Under the pieces are notes generated by a model, which saw only the letters and a program-made list of their open reading frames with translations, had not been told where the DNA came from and made no database searches. The position numbers and the translations under genes are program-made. From an uncultured Sphingobacteriales bacterium (GTDB taxonomy: Bacteria > Bacteroidota > Bacteroidia > Chitinophagales > Chitinophagaceae): a stretch of 64,000 nucleotides of DNA. Shown one piece after another: positions 16,614 to 25,727 of the stretch (positions within the stretch are counted from its first letter, which is position 1; every line of letters starts with the position of its first letter). The DNA lies in the NCBI GenBank assembly GCA_937991535.1, contig CALKHN010000109.1, positions 62,001-126,000 on the forward strand. The letters run 5' to 3'.

Positions 16614-17906
16614 TCACCTCCTGTCTATAAACCTGAGCGCTTTTCTTCCCGAGCCGGGAAACTGCATGCGCTGCATCTCTTCAGCAGTAACATATTTAAC
16701 ATGAGGAGTTACCCTCAGTTTAGCCTGGAGATACGCTCTTATTTTATGATCGCATTCTTCGCTATAACGCAGCGGCAGAAGATGCAGCACCACTTCATCT
16801 GTTCCTATTTCGTTTGAATATATTTCCGCCACATAATCTTTTACCTCTTCCATTCCATTCAGGAGGTCAAACAAAGCCGGCGCGAAAAGCGTGGTGCCTT
16901 TAAATTTGATCATCTGCTTTTTTCGCCCTATAACCGGCGATAACCGCATGGTGTTTCTTCCGCAGGCGCAGGGCTCTTCAAAAAACATGCATATGTCGCC
17001 CGTTTTATAACGCAGCAGGGGCATACCCTCCACGCCTAAGGTGGTAATGGTTACTTCACCCGGCACGCCCGGCGGTACCTGCATGTTATGCTCATCCAGC
17101 AATTCGGCTATCACCAGTTCGGGATTATGATGACCTCCTTTACCTGCTCCGCATTCCGTAAATGCCGTTTGCATTTCGGTGGAAGCATAAGTAGAATATA
17201 AATTGATCTTCCATGCTTCATTGATCTTCCGTCCCAGCACATTCAGTGAAAAATCGGTATTCCTTATATTTTCGCCGATGCAAATTGCCTTTTTAACCGA
17301 ACTGTTGTTGATATCAATACCATGTTCCGTGGCATAATGAATTAATTTTAATATAAAGGAAGGAACACCCACGATAGCTGTCGGCTTTAGTCTGAATATG
17401 GTTTCCCACTGCAGAGATGGAACACCCGGCCCCAGGCGTATAATACCGGCTCCTAATTTACGAATGCCTGAATAATAGGCCATACCGGCCATAAACTGCC
17501 TGTCGAGCGTGAGCATCAACTGGTATACATCCGTTGCGATCCCATCGGCGCAAACAAATGAAGCGTACTCATTATAGGCCAGGCGCTGCAAGTCATTTTC
17601 GGTTAGGGCAACGGTAACCGGGCTGCCTAATGTTCCTGAAGTGGAAGTATACTCAATTATTTTATCACGACTTACACAAAGAAAATCATCGTTGCGCTGC
17701 TGCAGATCTTCCTTAACAGTAGGGGGTATATGAGCCAGGTGCTGTACCGATCTTATAGCGGAGATGTCAATAGAATGCCTGGCAAACATTTCCTTATAAA
17801 AAGGCGACCTGTTTTGAATATACTGCAATAACTCCTGCAGTTTTTGATGCTGTGTGGATTGAATAATGGCTGCCGACTGAAAAGCTGTCCGGGGTGAATA
17901 CGACAT
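16614..17906 (-). CDS. Phenylacetate-CoA ligase-like aryl-activating enzyme
   Basis: A 430-residue PaaK-like adenylate-forming enzyme. The ATP-binding motif YTSTSGTLGSP is at residues 86-96, with later blocks LYSTYASTEMQ and RYKTGDI, and a C-terminal swivel domain containing GRKKQMIKFKGTTLF. A CACG pair near residue 330 resembles the structural Cys motif of the family. It would activate coumarate from the ammonia-lyase as a thioester on CoA or ACP. It is the first gene of the right pigment block, 72 bases upstream of the ammonia-lyase. Confidence 0.88.
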   Translation of the reverse strand: MSYSPRTAFQSAAIIQSTQHQKLQELLQYIQNRSPFYKEMFARHSIDISAIRSVQHLAHIPPTVKEDLQQRNDDFLCVSRDKIIEYTSTSGTLGSPVTVALTENDLQRLAYNEYASFVCADGIATDVYQLMLTLDRQFMAGMAYYSGIRKLGAGIIRLGPGVPSLQWETIFRLKPTAIVGVPSFILKLIHYATEHGIDINNSSVKKAICIGENIRNTDFSLNVLGRKINEAWKINLYSTYASTEMQTAFTECGAGKGGHHNPELVIAELLDEHNMQVPPGVPGEVTITTLGVEGMPLLRYKTGDICMFFEEPCACGRNTMRLSPVIGRKKQMIKFKGTTLFAPALFDLLNGMEEVKDYVAEIYSNEIGTDEVVLHLLPLRYSEECDHKIRAYLQAKLRVTPHVKYVTAEEMQRMQFPGSGRKALRFIDRR

Positions 17907-18015
17907 GGGTAAATTTTCAACAATATTTAGCTATCCGGTGGACTAAATTAAGATTTTCGGAGGAGAATGAACCGGGAGCCCTAAGCGGGGGCTATTTACA
18001 AATGCTATTTATTGC

Positions 18016-18879
18016 TTATTGCAGATCATTCTTTTCTTCATTCTCATCATCTGTATCAGGAAATGATTCAGAATCCGTGCTGTTATCAGGGCCGGTTTCC
18101 GGTGCAGCCGGGTCATTTGTTATAGTATCGTCATCCACTTCTGCCTCTTCATTAGTTATCTCTCCTTGTTCAGGTGCAGATAGTACATCCGCTTCGGCCG
18201 CAGATTCATCAGATCCTTCAATTATTAATGCAGTATGCTGAACCAGTTCACCGTTTTCAGCTACTATTAAATTGCTTTCCTGCTCTATTTCAAAATGACT
18301 GGCATTAACCAGTGTAGGAGCTACTACCTGATCGGCCAATACCTCTTTAATTTTAGGAAGATCTTCGGGAGAATTTATGCCAAAGTAATCCATGAAGGAG
18401 CGTGATGTAGCATATATCAAAGGTTTGCCGGGCAGTTCTTCATTCCGTCCTGTAATCACAACCAATTCCTTTTCCAGTAATTTCTGTATTACGTAATCAC
18501 AGTTTACGCCCCGTATAGATTCTACTTCGCCCTTGGTGACGGGCTGTTTATAAGCGATGATGGCCAGGGTTTCCATGGCTGCCGATGACAGTCGTTTTAA
18601 AAACTTGTCGCCGTTTAACTGTGCAATGGTTTTATGAAAATCGCCTTTGGTAAGAAACTGCCAGCCTCCACCACTTTGCCTCACTTCAAAAGGATAAAAT
18701 TCAGTTGCATATTTTTCACGTATCCCCTCTACTGCTGCCTCTATTTGCTCCAGCGTAGCACGTTCTTCAATAAACCCCAAAGCACTGTTCACCAGGTCAA
18801 CCAGTTCTATACTGGTTAATGGCTTTTCGCTGGCAAATATGAGCGCTTCAATATGCTGTATGATCTGTGAAATTTCCAT
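18016..18879 (-). CDS. scpB: Segregation and condensation protein B
   Basis: A 287-residue ScpB. The two winged-helix domains occupy about residues 1-180, with signature lines IEALIFASEKPLTSIEL, LKRLSSAAMETLAIIAYKQP and YVIQKLLEKELVVITGR. It dimerises and binds ScpA in the SMC condensin complex for chromosome segregation. The last 90 or so residues are an acidic, low-complexity tail (many Glu, Asp, Ser), longer than in typical ScpB. It lies 83 bases downstream of atpG on the same strand. Confidence 0.93.
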   Translation of the reverse strand: MEISQIIQHIEALIFASEKPLTSIELVDLVNSALGFIEERATLEQIEAAVEGIREKYATEFYPFEVRQSGGGWQFLTKGDFHKTIAQLNGDKFLKRLSSAAMETLAIIAYKQPVTKGEVESIRGVNCDYVIQKLLEKELVVITGRNEELPGKPLIYATSRSFMDYFGINSPEDLPKIKEVLADQVVAPTLVNASHFEIEQESNLIVAENGELVQHTALIIEGSDESAAEADVLSAPEQGEITNEEAEVDDDTITNDPAAPETGPDNSTDSESFPDTDDENEEKNDLQ

Positions 18880-18962
18880 GTGCTCTCGCAGCCGAAGTTT
18901 AACGATTAATAAGCCTGTGTTACGGTTCAGCTATTGTAAAATGCCAGTAATGAATTGCTATC

Positions 18963-19847
18963 CTATCCCTGCAATGCCGCAGCGCCGCTTACTATTTCGG
19001 TAAGCTCGGTTGTAATGGCTGCCTGCCTTGCCCTGTTGTAAGAAATGCGAAGGCTCTTCAACAATTCATTCGCATTTTCACTGGCTTTATCCATGGCCGT
19101 CATTCTTGCGCCATGTTCGCTCGCATTGGCATCCAGCACTGCTTTATAGAGTTGTGTATTTAATATTTTAGGCATCAGTTCGGCGATGAGCGTTTCTTTG
19201 CCGGGCTCAAAAATAAAATCAGCGTTGGCTGTTTTACCATCTTTATTTTCTACTTTAGGAATCGGCAAAAACCTTTCTGCTGTAAAACGCTGGGTAGCCG
19301 CATTCCTGAATTCGCTGTATACAATTTCAACCACGTCAAATTCTTTTTTTGCAAAAGCTTCTATGGCCGCCTGCGCTACCTGCTGAACAGGCTCGAATGA
19401 AATATGCTGAAGCACATCCCTGTATGCCGGGTTAACTTCAAAACGTGCTCTCTGAAAAAAATCAAATGCCTTTTTTCCTATCGGCCACACGCTTATGTTG
19501 CCTTTGGTCAACTGCTCCGGGTAATTTTCCTGCGCTACAGACCGGGCGAGCTTAATCACATTGGCATTGTATGCCCCGCACAAACCACGATCGGATGAAA
19601 TAACGATTAGCAATACCTTTTCCACAGGACGTTCAACAGCCAAATCGCCGCCAGCATCGTTATCCGTATTGCTTACGATATTGCTCAGCATTTCCTGTAA
19701 CTTTTTGGCATAAGGACGCATTTGAATAATGGCATCCTGCGCACGGCGTAGTTTTGCCGCACTTACCATTTTCATAGCTTTGGTGATTTGCTGGGTACTT
19801 TGAACCGATTTGATCCGGTTACGAACTTCTTTTAAGGCGCCCGCCAT
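18963..19847 (-). CDS. atpG: ATP synthase F1 gamma subunit
   Basis: A 294-residue gamma subunit, the central rotating stalk of F1. The N-terminal helix KEVRNRIKSVQSTQQITKAM and the C-terminal helix NELLKSLRISYNRARQAAIT, both ending in the coiled coil that enters the alpha-beta hexamer, are characteristic, as is SSDRGLCGAYN. Other atp genes are not adjacent: the upstream neighbour is a TonB-dependent-receptor-like gene and the downstream neighbour scpB, so this gene is separated from the atpA operon. Confidence 0.95.
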   Translation of the reverse strand: MAGALKEVRNRIKSVQSTQQITKAMKMVSAAKLRRAQDAIIQMRPYAKKLQEMLSNIVSNTDNDAGGDLAVERPVEKVLLIVISSDRGLCGAYNANVIKLARSVAQENYPEQLTKGNISVWPIGKKAFDFFQRARFEVNPAYRDVLQHISFEPVQQVAQAAIEAFAKKEFDVVEIVYSEFRNAATQRFTAERFLPIPKVENKDGKTANADFIFEPGKETLIAELMPKILNTQLYKAVLDANASEHGARMTAMDKASENANELLKSLRISYNRARQAAITTELTEIVSGAAALQG

Positions 19848-19968
19848 ATTAAAAAGTTAAATAGTTGATTGATAATTAGTTAATTGGGTAACAATCAGTT
19901 ATTCATTGCAGGTTATCCCAAAAATGACCGCAAAGGTATTTGAATTGAGTGAAAAAACAATAGAGGGA

Positions 19969-20152
19969 AGCAAGTTGCAGGTTGCAGGAGGGTGTAAGTT
20001 ACAAGGGAGCAAGATGCAAGTTGCAGGGACGTGGCAGTGAATGGTGCGTTGTGAATAGTGAACGGTCAGCAGTCAGTTGAGCATGAACAACTCCTGAACC
20101 CTGAAACTTGTGCCCTGAAACTTGAACCCTGTAACTTATACCCTGTAACTTC
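19969..20152. repeat. Low-complexity degenerate repeat tract
   Basis: The 307-base gap 19848-20154 is filled mainly by short degenerate repeats: GCAAGTTGCAGG variants on the left and CCCTGAAACTTG/CCCTGTAACTT variants on the right, which are roughly complementary to each other. A GTTGTGAATAGTGA string recurs at 57803-57830. No gene is supported here. The gap also holds the upstream region of atpG. Confidence 0.5.
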
Positions 20153-20154
20153 TC

Positions 20155-22971
20155 TCACCATTGCCGATTTCCTCTCTGCCCCCCGCCAGGGCCCATTTCC
20201 CTGCTTCCTTCAGCAGGTTGCTGCCCGCCTTTAAATTGCATGAGCCTGTAAGAAAAAGTAAGCATGAAATAACGGCTAAGCCGGTTAACCCTGCTGTCTA
20301 TAATGGAGTTACCATTCACCTGTCTGCTGATATTGGTGTTCTGGTTGAAAATGTCAAAGCCCGACAGCCGAATGAAAGCATTCTTCTTTTTGAATATGGT
20401 TTTTTCGATAGAAGCATTAAACAATGCAGGATTGGTGTTTACCGAAGACGCCAACCCGTTGTTGATAAGATAGTTAATATCGTAACGCAATATCAGTCCT
20501 CCGGGAATATCCATACGCATATTGCTCCTGAAAGTCCATGCGTTTGAACCAAGGCGGTCTCCATTTTGAGAGAGTGTATATTTTGTGGAATTAAGACTAT
20601 ACGCCCCGCTAAAATCCAATTCAAGCCACTCTTTAAAATTGAATTCAAAATTCAGGCGTTGCGTGGTAACCCAGTTGTTGCCAATATTCTTCTTACTGTC
20701 TACCAGTCCCACATCGTGGTTATAGTTTACATTTCCACGAAGCGAAATGATGTATCGCCTGTTTTGGAAGGGCAATGAATAATTATAGAATCCCGAAACA
20801 TTATAATTTCCTTTTACATTTTCCGGCATGCTCAACTGTGCCCCGCTGCTGTCGAGCCGCATATTGTTGTTAACAATCCTGTTCTGGATCATATTGGCCC
20901 GCATTCCAACAAACATTACCCGGCCGCGTGTAAAATTGAAATTATTAAAGAATATCCTGAGGTTATGATTGAATTCCGGCCGCAGATCCGGATTACCCTG
21001 GGTTTGATATTGCGGATTGGATACATCACGCACCGGCTGCAACTGATCAAAAGAAGGCTGCTCGTAATTGGCGTTATAGTTCATGTTCAGCCTTTTGGTT
21101 CGGGAAAAGTTGTAGGAGAGCCTTGCAGATGGCGCCAGGTTTATTCTTTTCTGGGGCGTATATGCACTATCTTTTGAAATAGAATAGCCATTGATCTCCA
21201 TAGGCTGCATTGTAAGCCCTATGCTGTAATTGTACTTTTTATTAACCGTGCGCAGGCTTAAGCCAACCCTTTGATTGATAAAAGTATTTTCATACGCATT
21301 GCTGAGGCTGTCAATAAAGTGAATATCGCTGCCAATCGAATCCCGGTCGAATGTACGCCTGTCGTTTTTTGCATACGAGTTATTATAGGAATAGCTGATA
21401 TCCAGGAACCTGTTTTTTGCGACCGGCTCCGTATAAGTCAGGCGGATACCATAATTATGATTGTTATTGTCCTGTGTTATCAACTGATCAAGATAAGCAT
21501 CGGAATAGTCCCCTGCTTTCAGGAATTCTCTTGTAAAATTGATCTTATCGTCATCGCTTAATGCAGAAGATGTTCCAAGGCTGATACGGGTTGAAAAGTT
21601 TCTGCCTCTTTTTTTAAAACGGTGATTATAACTGACATCTCCGCTGAAGTTGGGTGTTTTCCTGCGAACGGTATCTCCGTTATATCCTTCCTGTGTTTTA
21701 AAGGTATCCTCCTCCCAGTAACTGAACTCGCTGTAATTCCTGTTATTGGAATTACCATACGAAAAATTAGGACTTACTTTAAGATAATTGGAAGAATCGA
21801 AATTGTATTCAAAATTGAGGTTAGCGCGATGGTTATTGCCAATGTTATCGGAAAGGCTGTTGTTGTTGTTAATGAAAGAACCATCGCCAAAAAAATTCTG
21901 CTGCGAAATGTTACGCATTGTAACCGTATTGCGGTTGGCAAAACTGTAATTGCCATAAAACGAGCCTTTCTCCCTGCCGAAATCGGTTCTGAAGTTTGTA
22001 CCGATCGAGTTGTTACCGGTAATCCCATTCTGGTCGGCATTGGTATCGGAAGTACCACCATCGCCGCCCCCGGAGTTACCTCCTCTTCCACCACCACCCC
22101 TGTTTCCGCCACTGCTGTTTCCACCAAAATTAAACAGGTTCTGGTTGATATTGTTGCTGTTTCCCAGCACGGATAATTGCGTGCTTTCCCTGAACACATT
22201 GGCATTTATTGTAGCCTGGTAACGGTTATCCGTACCGTATCCTGCAGACGCGCGGCCAAACATGCCCTGGTTCTTATCTTTTTTTAGCTGAAGGTTGATG
22301 ACAATATCCGGGTCGCCATCCCTGATGCCCGATGCGGCAGCCAGGTCGCCGTAGTCATCCACCACCTGTACTTTGTCTATAATGTCGGCAGGCAATTCGC
22401 GGGAAGCGGTTTTGGGATCACCGCCAAAGAAATCCTTGCCGTTAACTTTAATTTTAGACACGGTTTTGCCTTGTGCGGTAATGTTTCCATCCTTGTCTAC
22501 TTCTAAACCGGGTAATTTTTTTAAAAGATCTTCCACCGATGAATTGGCTTTTACCTTAAAGGAATCTGCCCTGAATTCAATGGTGTCTTCCTTAATAACA
22601 ATAGGCGGCGGACTGATCACCACTTCCTGTAGTATTTGAAAAGCGGGCAGCATGGTTATGCTTCCAACATTAAAATCTGTTTTGCTCTCTTCCACATCGT
22701 ATTGCTGTTCTGCATCTTCCAATCCTGCATTGGTTACTCTTATTGTAAATTTCGTAGCTGTTACCATGGAAAAAACAAACTGCCCGCTTTTGTCTGTCAC
22801 TGCTTTTAAAGTGTCTTTGCCTCCGTCCGGAATGAGCATTACCGTAGCTCCCGGCAAAACAATATGGCTGCTGTCATACACCTTACCTCTTACCGTTCGG
22901 TTCGCCTGCGCAATACCTGCTATAGAAAAAGCGATCAAAAATATGAAAAGTAAAATGCCGGGTTTCATCAT
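20155..22971 (-). CDS. TonB-dependent-receptor-like outer-membrane beta-barrel protein
   Basis: A 938-residue outer-membrane protein. Order: signal peptide (MMKPGILLFIFLIAFSIAGI), a carboxypeptidase-regulatory-like beta-sandwich (RTVRGKVYDSSHIVLPGATV), a plug-like domain (SVEDLLKKLPGLEVDKDGN, VNGKDFFGGDPKTASRELP), then a long barrel. A Gly/Asn-rich loop of about residues 275-320 separates plug and barrel. The N-terminus lacks a clear TonB box and the barrel matches the Bacteroidota family whose substrates are mostly unknown. It is not next to a SusD gene, so glycan import is not implied. Confidence 0.85.
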   Translation of the reverse strand: MMKPGILLFIFLIAFSIAGIAQANRTVRGKVYDSSHIVLPGATVMLIPDGGKDTLKAVTDKSGQFVFSMVTATKFTIRVTNAGLEDAEQQYDVEESKTDFNVGSITMLPAFQILQEVVISPPPIVIKEDTIEFRADSFKVKANSSVEDLLKKLPGLEVDKDGNITAQGKTVSKIKVNGKDFFGGDPKTASRELPADIIDKVQVVDDYGDLAAASGIRDGDPDIVINLQLKKDKNQGMFGRASAGYGTDNRYQATINANVFRESTQLSVLGNSNNINQNLFNFGGNSSGGNRGGGGRGGNSGGGDGGTSDTNADQNGITGNNSIGTNFRTDFGREKGSFYGNYSFANRNTVTMRNISQQNFFGDGSFINNNNSLSDNIGNNHRANLNFEYNFDSSNYLKVSPNFSYGNSNNRNYSEFSYWEEDTFKTQEGYNGDTVRRKTPNFSGDVSYNHRFKKRGRNFSTRISLGTSSALSDDDKINFTREFLKAGDYSDAYLDQLITQDNNNHNYGIRLTYTEPVAKNRFLDISYSYNNSYAKNDRRTFDRDSIGSDIHFIDSLSNAYENTFINQRVGLSLRTVNKKYNYSIGLTMQPMEINGYSISKDSAYTPQKRINLAPSARLSYNFSRTKRLNMNYNANYEQPSFDQLQPVRDVSNPQYQTQGNPDLRPEFNHNLRIFFNNFNFTRGRVMFVGMRANMIQNRIVNNNMRLDSSGAQLSMPENVKGNYNVSGFYNYSLPFQNRRYIISLRGNVNYNHDVGLVDSKKNIGNNWVTTQRLNFEFNFKEWLELDFSGAYSLNSTKYTLSQNGDRLGSNAWTFRSNMRMDIPGGLILRYDINYLINNGLASSVNTNPALFNASIEKTIFKKKNAFIRLSGFDIFNQNTNISRQVNGNSIIDSRVNRLSRYFMLTFSYRLMQFKGGQQPAEGSREMGPGGGQRGNRQW

Positions 22972-23143
22972 GAAATGAGATTGTCTGTATCATTCATACA
23001 CAACTCAGGTTATCCCAAAAGTAGACCCGGCCGCATTACAATAAAAACAATGCAGGTTAAATAAGGTTAATGTTTGCAATATTGTATTTTGCGCATACGG
23101 AAAGCTGTTGATAACAAGTATTGCTACCATATACAATTGTGGC

Positions 23144-23178
23144 TTTGCCTTTTTTAATATATTTTTCTTTTAACTTTA
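23144..23178 (+). promoter_or_regulatory. Candidate Bacteroidota promoter
   Basis: TTTG at 23144-23147 and TAACTTTA at 23171-23178 resemble the -33 and -7 elements of the primary sigma factor of this phylum. The spacer is 23 bases, slightly long. The start codon of the isomerase-like gene follows within five bases, so the leader would be very short or the true start site slightly upstream. Weak evidence. Confidence 0.25.
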
Positions 23179-23182
23179 ATTA

Positions 23183-24067
23183 ATGAAAGATCTATCACGC
23201 CGCAATTTCTTACGTCATTCAGCCCTTGCCGGTTTAGGATTGGCCACCGCCGGAACATTAAGCAGCTATTACCACGCAGGACCCAGGATGAGGTTTGGAC
23301 TGGTTACCTATCAGTGGGGCAGGGACTGGGACTTACCCACTTTGATCGCCAATTGCGAAAAAGCAGGATTGTGGGGTATTGAGCTGCGAACACAACATGC
23401 ACACAAGGTTGAAACCGATCTGTCCGCTGCTCAGCGCACTGAGGTAAAAAAAAGATTTGCCGGCAGCCCTGTTACCTGTATCGGGTACGGTTCCAATTTT
23501 GAGTATCATAGTCCCGATCCTGTTGAACTGAAAAAGAATATCGAAGATACGAAAGCCTATATCCGGCTTTGCAAAGACATTGGCGCAACCGGTATAAAAG
23601 TAAAGCCCAATACGCTTCCCGAAGGTGTTTCCAAAGAAAAAACAATTGCGCAAATTGCCGCATCGCTTAATGAAGTAGGGAAGTTCGCAAAAAACCTGGG
23701 CCAATTGGTAAGAGTGGAAGTGCATGGTAAATTAACCCAGGAAATTCCCAACATGAAAGCCATTTTTGACCAGGTTACCGAACCCAATGTAAAAATATGC
23801 TGGAACTGCAATCCCGAAGATCTGCTGCCGCCGGGGCTGGAATCCAATTTTAATTCAGTAAAAAAATGGTTTGGCGACACCGTTCATGTACGCGAATTAA
23901 ACACAGGCGACTATCCATATCAGCAACTAATGAATCTTTTCACTTCCATGAAATACAACGGATGGATACTCTTAGAAGCCCGCACCGAACCCAATGACCG
24001 GGTAGCCGCAATGAAGGAACAACTGGCTGTGTTTAAAGAGATGCTGGTAAAGGCGCAAAGAAAGTAA
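23183..24067 (+). CDS. Tat-exported sugar isomerase/epimerase-like TIM barrel
   Basis: A 294-residue protein starting with a twin-arginine signal (SRRNFLRHSALAGLGLATAG), so it should be folded before export to the periplasm. The remainder is an AP-endonuclease-2-family TIM barrel (FGLVTYQWGRDWDLPTLIANC, GLWGIELRT, GWILLEARTEP). The metal-binding residues are probably the Glu of GIELRT and VEVHG, the Asn-Pro-Glu-Asp patch and the final Glu of LLEART. Exported members of this family act as isomerases, epimerases or keto-sugar lyases. It is followed at 24159 by a Tat-exported oxidoreductase, a recurrent pairing. Confidence 0.82.
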   Translation: MKDLSRRNFLRHSALAGLGLATAGTLSSYYHAGPRMRFGLVTYQWGRDWDLPTLIANCEKAGLWGIELRTQHAHKVETDLSAAQRTEVKKRFAGSPVTCIGYGSNFEYHSPDPVELKKNIEDTKAYIRLCKDIGATGIKVKPNTLPEGVSKEKTIAQIAASLNEVGKFAKNLGQLVRVEVHGKLTQEIPNMKAIFDQVTEPNVKICWNCNPEDLLPPGLESNFNSVKKWFGDTVHVRELNTGDYPYQQLMNLFTSMKYNGWILLEARTEPNDRVAAMKEQLAVFKEMLVKAQRK

Positions 24068-24107
24068 AGGTTACAGGTCACAGGTTACAGGTTGCACAGG
24101 TTACAGG
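24068..24107. repeat. Short tandem repeat GGTTACAG-type
   Basis: Four degenerate copies of GGTTACAG/GGTCACAG lie between the isomerase-like gene and the oxidoreductase gene. They resemble the low-complexity tract at 19969-20152. No function is evident. Confidence 0.5.
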
Positions 24108-24158
24108 TATGCAATCCCTATAAAAAAAGATTTGCTCATATATAAAAACAAAACAGTC

Positions 24159-25544
24159 ATGCAAAAAAATTACCCGAGAAGGGAGTTTATTAAAAAATCT
24201 GCTTTAGCCGGTGCAGGCGTTACCATTGGCGCTATGGGTTTAAGCGCTAAATCTTATGCAGCCATACCCGGCGCAAATGAACGGCTTAACCTGGCAGTTA
24301 TTGGCATTCACGGGCAGGGACAAACCCATATCAACAACTGGTGCTCTTTAAAAAGCAGCCGCAATATCCGCTTAAAAACACTTTGTGATACAGATGAGCA
24401 GTGGTTCGCTTCGAGGGCGAAAATCGTTAATGACAAAACGGGTGAAAAACCACTCACGGAGTGGGATATGCGCAAAGTATTTGATGATAAAGAAATAGAT
24501 GCCGTTTCGTTCGCTACGCCCAATCACTGGCACGCACTGGGTACCATTTGGGCCTGCCAGGCGGGTAAACATGTATATGTAGAGAAGCCGGCATCGCATG
24601 ATGTATGGGAAGGGCGTAAAATGATTGAGGCCGCCCGCAAGTACAACAAACGTGTTCAGGTTGGATTTCAGAACCGTTCCATCAGCAATGTAATGGAAGC
24701 CATGAAATTTTTGCACGATGGCGGCATTGGTGACGTGTTTATGGCAAGAGGGCTTTGCATCAAGCCACGCGATTCTTTCGGCATTGCAAAAGACGGCACA
24801 CCTCCGTCCACACTTCATTACGACCGCTGGCTGGGGCCGGCTACCTACCGACCCTACAACGAAAAGAAAGGGCACTATAACTGGCATTGGTTCTGGGACA
24901 CCGGTAACGGCGATACCGGAAACCAGGGTCCGCACCAGTTTGATATTGCCCGGTGGGGACTCAATAAAAATGAACACCCCGTTTCTATTTATTCGCATGG
25001 CGGCATTTATGGCATTGACCCCAGAGAATGCGCGCAGGAAACGCCCAATACACAAACTTCTATATTTAAATACGAAGACGGTAAGATGCTTGAGTTTGAA
25101 ACAAGGGGCAGGTATTCAAACGGCGAATCAAGTTTGGACATCCGTATCGGCAATATGTTTTATGGTACCGAAGGCTATCTTGAATTAGACGGCGGTACAT
25201 GGAAAGCATTCCGCAAAAGAGAAGATAAACCTTTTGCCGGTTCACAAAAAACGGATGCCAAAAAACCGGTTGACCCCAGGACACCGCCCGGAGGCACCGA
25301 ACATTATGCCAATTTTATTGATGCCATACGTTCAGGCAATAACGATGACCTGCACTGCGATATCAATGAAGGCTTCTTCTCATCATCGCTTCCTTTGCTG
25401 GCCAATATTTCTTATCGCCTTAACCGCGAACTTAAATTTATGGGCGGCACCAGGGACAATGAAAAATTTGTGAATGATACAGAAGCTGATGCTATGCTTA
25501 CACGGGTGTACCGCCCGCCATATGTTGTTCCCAAAGAAGTATAG
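24159..25544 (+). CDS. Tat-exported Gfo/Idh/MocA oxidoreductase
   Basis: A 461-residue NAD(P)-type sugar oxidoreductase. I start it at the ATG at 24159 (MQKNYPRREFIKKSALAGAG) because this gives a complete twin-arginine signal; an upstream in-frame TTG at 24132 only adds a poor extension. The Rossmann motif is reduced (LAVIGIHGQGQTH); the catalytic EKPASHDVWEG line, equivalent to EKP in this family, is intact, and the C-terminal beta-sheet domain includes HYNWHWFWDTGNGDTGNQG. It would oxidise a sugar or glycoside in the periplasm with a tightly bound nicotinamide cofactor. A paralogue with the same export signal is at 56489. Confidence 0.88.
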   Translation: MQKNYPRREFIKKSALAGAGVTIGAMGLSAKSYAAIPGANERLNLAVIGIHGQGQTHINNWCSLKSSRNIRLKTLCDTDEQWFASRAKIVNDKTGEKPLTEWDMRKVFDDKEIDAVSFATPNHWHALGTIWACQAGKHVYVEKPASHDVWEGRKMIEAARKYNKRVQVGFQNRSISNVMEAMKFLHDGGIGDVFMARGLCIKPRDSFGIAKDGTPPSTLHYDRWLGPATYRPYNEKKGHYNWHWFWDTGNGDTGNQGPHQFDIARWGLNKNEHPVSIYSHGGIYGIDPRECAQETPNTQTSIFKYEDGKMLEFETRGRYSNGESSLDIRIGNMFYGTEGYLELDGGTWKAFRKREDKPFAGSQKTDAKKPVDPRTPPGGTEHYANFIDAIRSGNNDDLHCDINEGFFSSSLPLLANISYRLNRELKFMGGTRDNEKFVNDTEADAMLTRVYRPPYVVPKEV

Positions 25545-25565
25545 GTAAGGGTATATTAAAGGTAC

Positions 25566-25697
25566 CCGGGTGTATTCCAAATTATCGCATTGCTTTGCTT
25601 CATGCGGGCAGTGCCTGCCGGTCAGGCAGGCACTGCCTACGGCGGGCCGCCCTGGCTGGTGTCATCACCAGCCAGCGACAATTTGGGATGCACCCAG
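25566..25697. repeat. REP-like palindromic element, copy A
   Basis: Terminal arms GGGTGTATTCCAAATT and AATTTGGGATGCACCC are inverted copies with two mismatches that remain G-T pairs in one strand. Inside are two perfect hairpins: GGCAGTGCCTGCC with GGCAGGCACTGCC (13 pairs) and CTGGCTGGTG with CACCAGCCAG (10 pairs). The design matches copies at 35393-35514 and 49466-49574. It ends just before the start codon region of the propeller dehydrogenase gene. Confidence 0.85.
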
Positions 25698-25727
25698 GTG
25701 CTCTCTCAAAAAATGGAATTGGTAAAA

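Noticed and set aside
21622..22176. 184-codon plus-strand open frame inside the outer-membrane barrel gene
   Set aside because: It is antisense to a well-supported barrel protein, has no recognisable domain and its composition mirrors the opposite strand.
24132..24158. TTG start for the first Gfo/Idh/MocA oxidoreductase
   Set aside because: The ATG at 24159 gives a complete twin-arginine signal directly at the N-terminus.
25566..25697. Insertion sequence or MITE with target duplication
   Set aside because: The arms are inverted, but I see no target-site duplication and no transposase of matching ends; REP-like element is the better description.
25590..25727. Upstream extension of the propeller-cytochrome gene
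   Set aside because: The extra 46 residues are translated palindromic repeat; the lipoprotein signal starts at the later ATG.
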